Source: UBA2279 sp041595875
Lineage (GTDB): Bacteria; Actinomycetota; Coriobacteriia; Anaerosomatales; Anaerosomataceae
DNA: 5,063 nucleotides
Reading direction: 5' to 3'
Assembly: GCA_041595875.1 (NCBI GenBank)
Contig: JBFHJN010000117.1
Span: 1 to 5,063, forward strand
Positions 4,356 through 5,063 of the stretch are shown here, piece by piece. The translations under genes were made by a program, and so were the position numbers. Below the pieces are notes generated by a model. The model searched no databases, was not told where the DNA came from, and was given only the letters and a program-made list of their open reading frames with translations. Numbering within the stretch: position 1 is the first letter of the stretch; the number at the start of each line of letters is the position of its first letter.

Positions 4356-5063
4356 TTACATGTCGAAGAATGCTTCGACGCCCTCGGCCTGCATGATGGC
4401 GCAGGAGAAGCTAAAGATTTTCTCGAACGGCGTGCGGCGCAGCGTCTGGTTCGACGAGTGGTCCGAGACCTGCCCGGGGTAGGCCCGCATCCCGGCGACG
4501 AAGGCGTCCTCGTTGTCGTACAGGACCTCCATCCCCAGGCTCTTGCGGTACCGCACGTACTTGGCGAACGCGGGCTTGAGCTTGATGTCGACCGTAACCT
4601 CGTCGGTCGTGTAGTCGACACCCTTCTCGAGCTTGAACTGCAGGTCCTGCACCCGGGTGAGTTGCGCCATGATGTCGAGCACCTTGGCCGCCTCGCTCAT
4701 CGTGACCGTGATGAGTTCGCCGGTACGGTCGAGCAAGGCGTCCTGCATCTCCTGGATCACGCCGTCGTACCGGGTACCGAACACGCTCTCGAGCGCGCTC
4801 TTGAGCAAGTCGTGGGCGGTGAGCAGCACCGCCATGTTGAACAGGGGGCGCTCGGCGTCATCCGAGAGCTCTCGCCCGATCTTGTCCCGGATCACGCCCT
4901 TGTAGTGCGAGAGGCGATCGGAGATCGACTCGATGCTGGACGCCATGACAGCCTGCGCGAGGGACTTGCCCAGGCTAGATAACGGCCCGCCTCTACGGCG
5001 AGCGAACACGTGGTCAAAGTGATCCGCCCGCCCGGCCTTACCCGACTTGGTGAAGGCGATCGC
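4356..5063 (-). CDS. Uncharacterised phage protein, start uncertain or beyond the window
   Basis: I do not recognise this family. The frame is open to the right edge, so the gene may begin outside the window. Internal start choices are GTG at 5009 (217 residues) and ATG at 4946 (196 residues, with only a weak AGG about 6 bases upstream). Codons at the very edge (ATC GCC TTC ACC AAG TCG) have the G/C-ending third positions seen in the real genes, which favours coding beyond 5009; a few codons near 4979-4989 (AGA, TTA, TCT) look less typical. The protein is soluble, mostly helical in the first 130 residues after ATG 4946, then has an alternating segment around VTVDIKLKPAF and an aromatic C-terminus (FEKIFSFSCAIM). 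No catalytic motif is visible. It ends 14 bases before the promoter that precedes the leader RNA. Confidence 0.8.
   Translation of the reverse strand, partial: AIAFTKSGKAGRADHFDHVFARRRGGPLSSLGKSLAQAVMASSIESISDRLSHYKGVIRDKIGRELSDDAERPLFNMAVLLTAHDLLKSALESVFGTRYDGVIQEMQDALLDRTGELITVTMSEAAKVLDIMAQLTRVQDLQFKLEKGVDYTTDEVTVDIKLKPAFAKYVRYRKSLGMEVLYDNEDAFVAGMRAYPGQVSDHSSNQTLRRTPFEKIFSFSCAIMQAEGVEAFFDM

Noticed and set aside
3215..4396. A 393-codon open frame on the plus strand across the structured RNA, the binding-protein gene and the leader
   Set aside because: It is antisense to a confident gene and to both RNA regions, its product is low-complexity and resembles no family, and no other gene is on this strand. 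GC-rich DNA makes such open frames common.
4320..4982. A 220-codon plus-strand open frame
   Set aside because: It is antisense to the 4356-5063 gene in a codon register that mirrors its GC-rich third positions, and has no family resemblance.

Overview
The window looks like part of the replication and nucleotide-metabolism region of a high-GC, tailed double-stranded DNA bacteriophage. All eight supported genes lie on the minus strand, so the region is read from right to left. They are tightly packed, several overlap by 4 to 8 bases, and there are no tRNAs, insertion sequences or CRISPR repeats. The host is probably a high-GC bacterium. A DksA/TraR-type zinc-finger protein hints at a proteobacterium, but no host or phage genus can be named from this sequence alone.

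In transcription order (right to left), an unrecognised protein is open to the right edge (4356-5063). A 193-base gap follows, holding a sigma70-like promoter and about 100 nt of GC-rich hairpins that end in an intrinsic terminator. This is either a small RNA or an attenuated leader. Next is a DUF2815/Enc34-type single-stranded DNA-binding protein (3533-4162). A 335-base gene-free stretch (3198-3532) follows. Its minus-strand transcript folds into an elaborate RNA with a multibranch domain, two possible pseudoknots and a 12-bp GAAA-capped hairpin. It resembles HEARO/omega RNA, the guide RNA class of IscB nucleases, but no IscB gene is present.

Downstream come a DnaQ-like DEDDh exonuclease with a C-terminal DUF3820 domain (2526-3197), an intrinsic terminator, a MazG-like pyrophosphohydrolase (2073-2456), a 284-residue unknown protein (1222-2076), a deoxynucleoside monophosphate kinase (649-1200), a TraR/DksA-like zinc-finger protein (420-656) and the N-terminal half of a 5'-3' exonuclease/flap endonuclease (1-427).

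Together the recognised genes protect single-stranded DNA, process DNA ends, supply and clean up nucleotides, and may adjust host RNA polymerase. The most interesting parts are the two non-coding RNA regions, above all the orphan HEARO-like RNA between the single-strand-binding and exonuclease genes.
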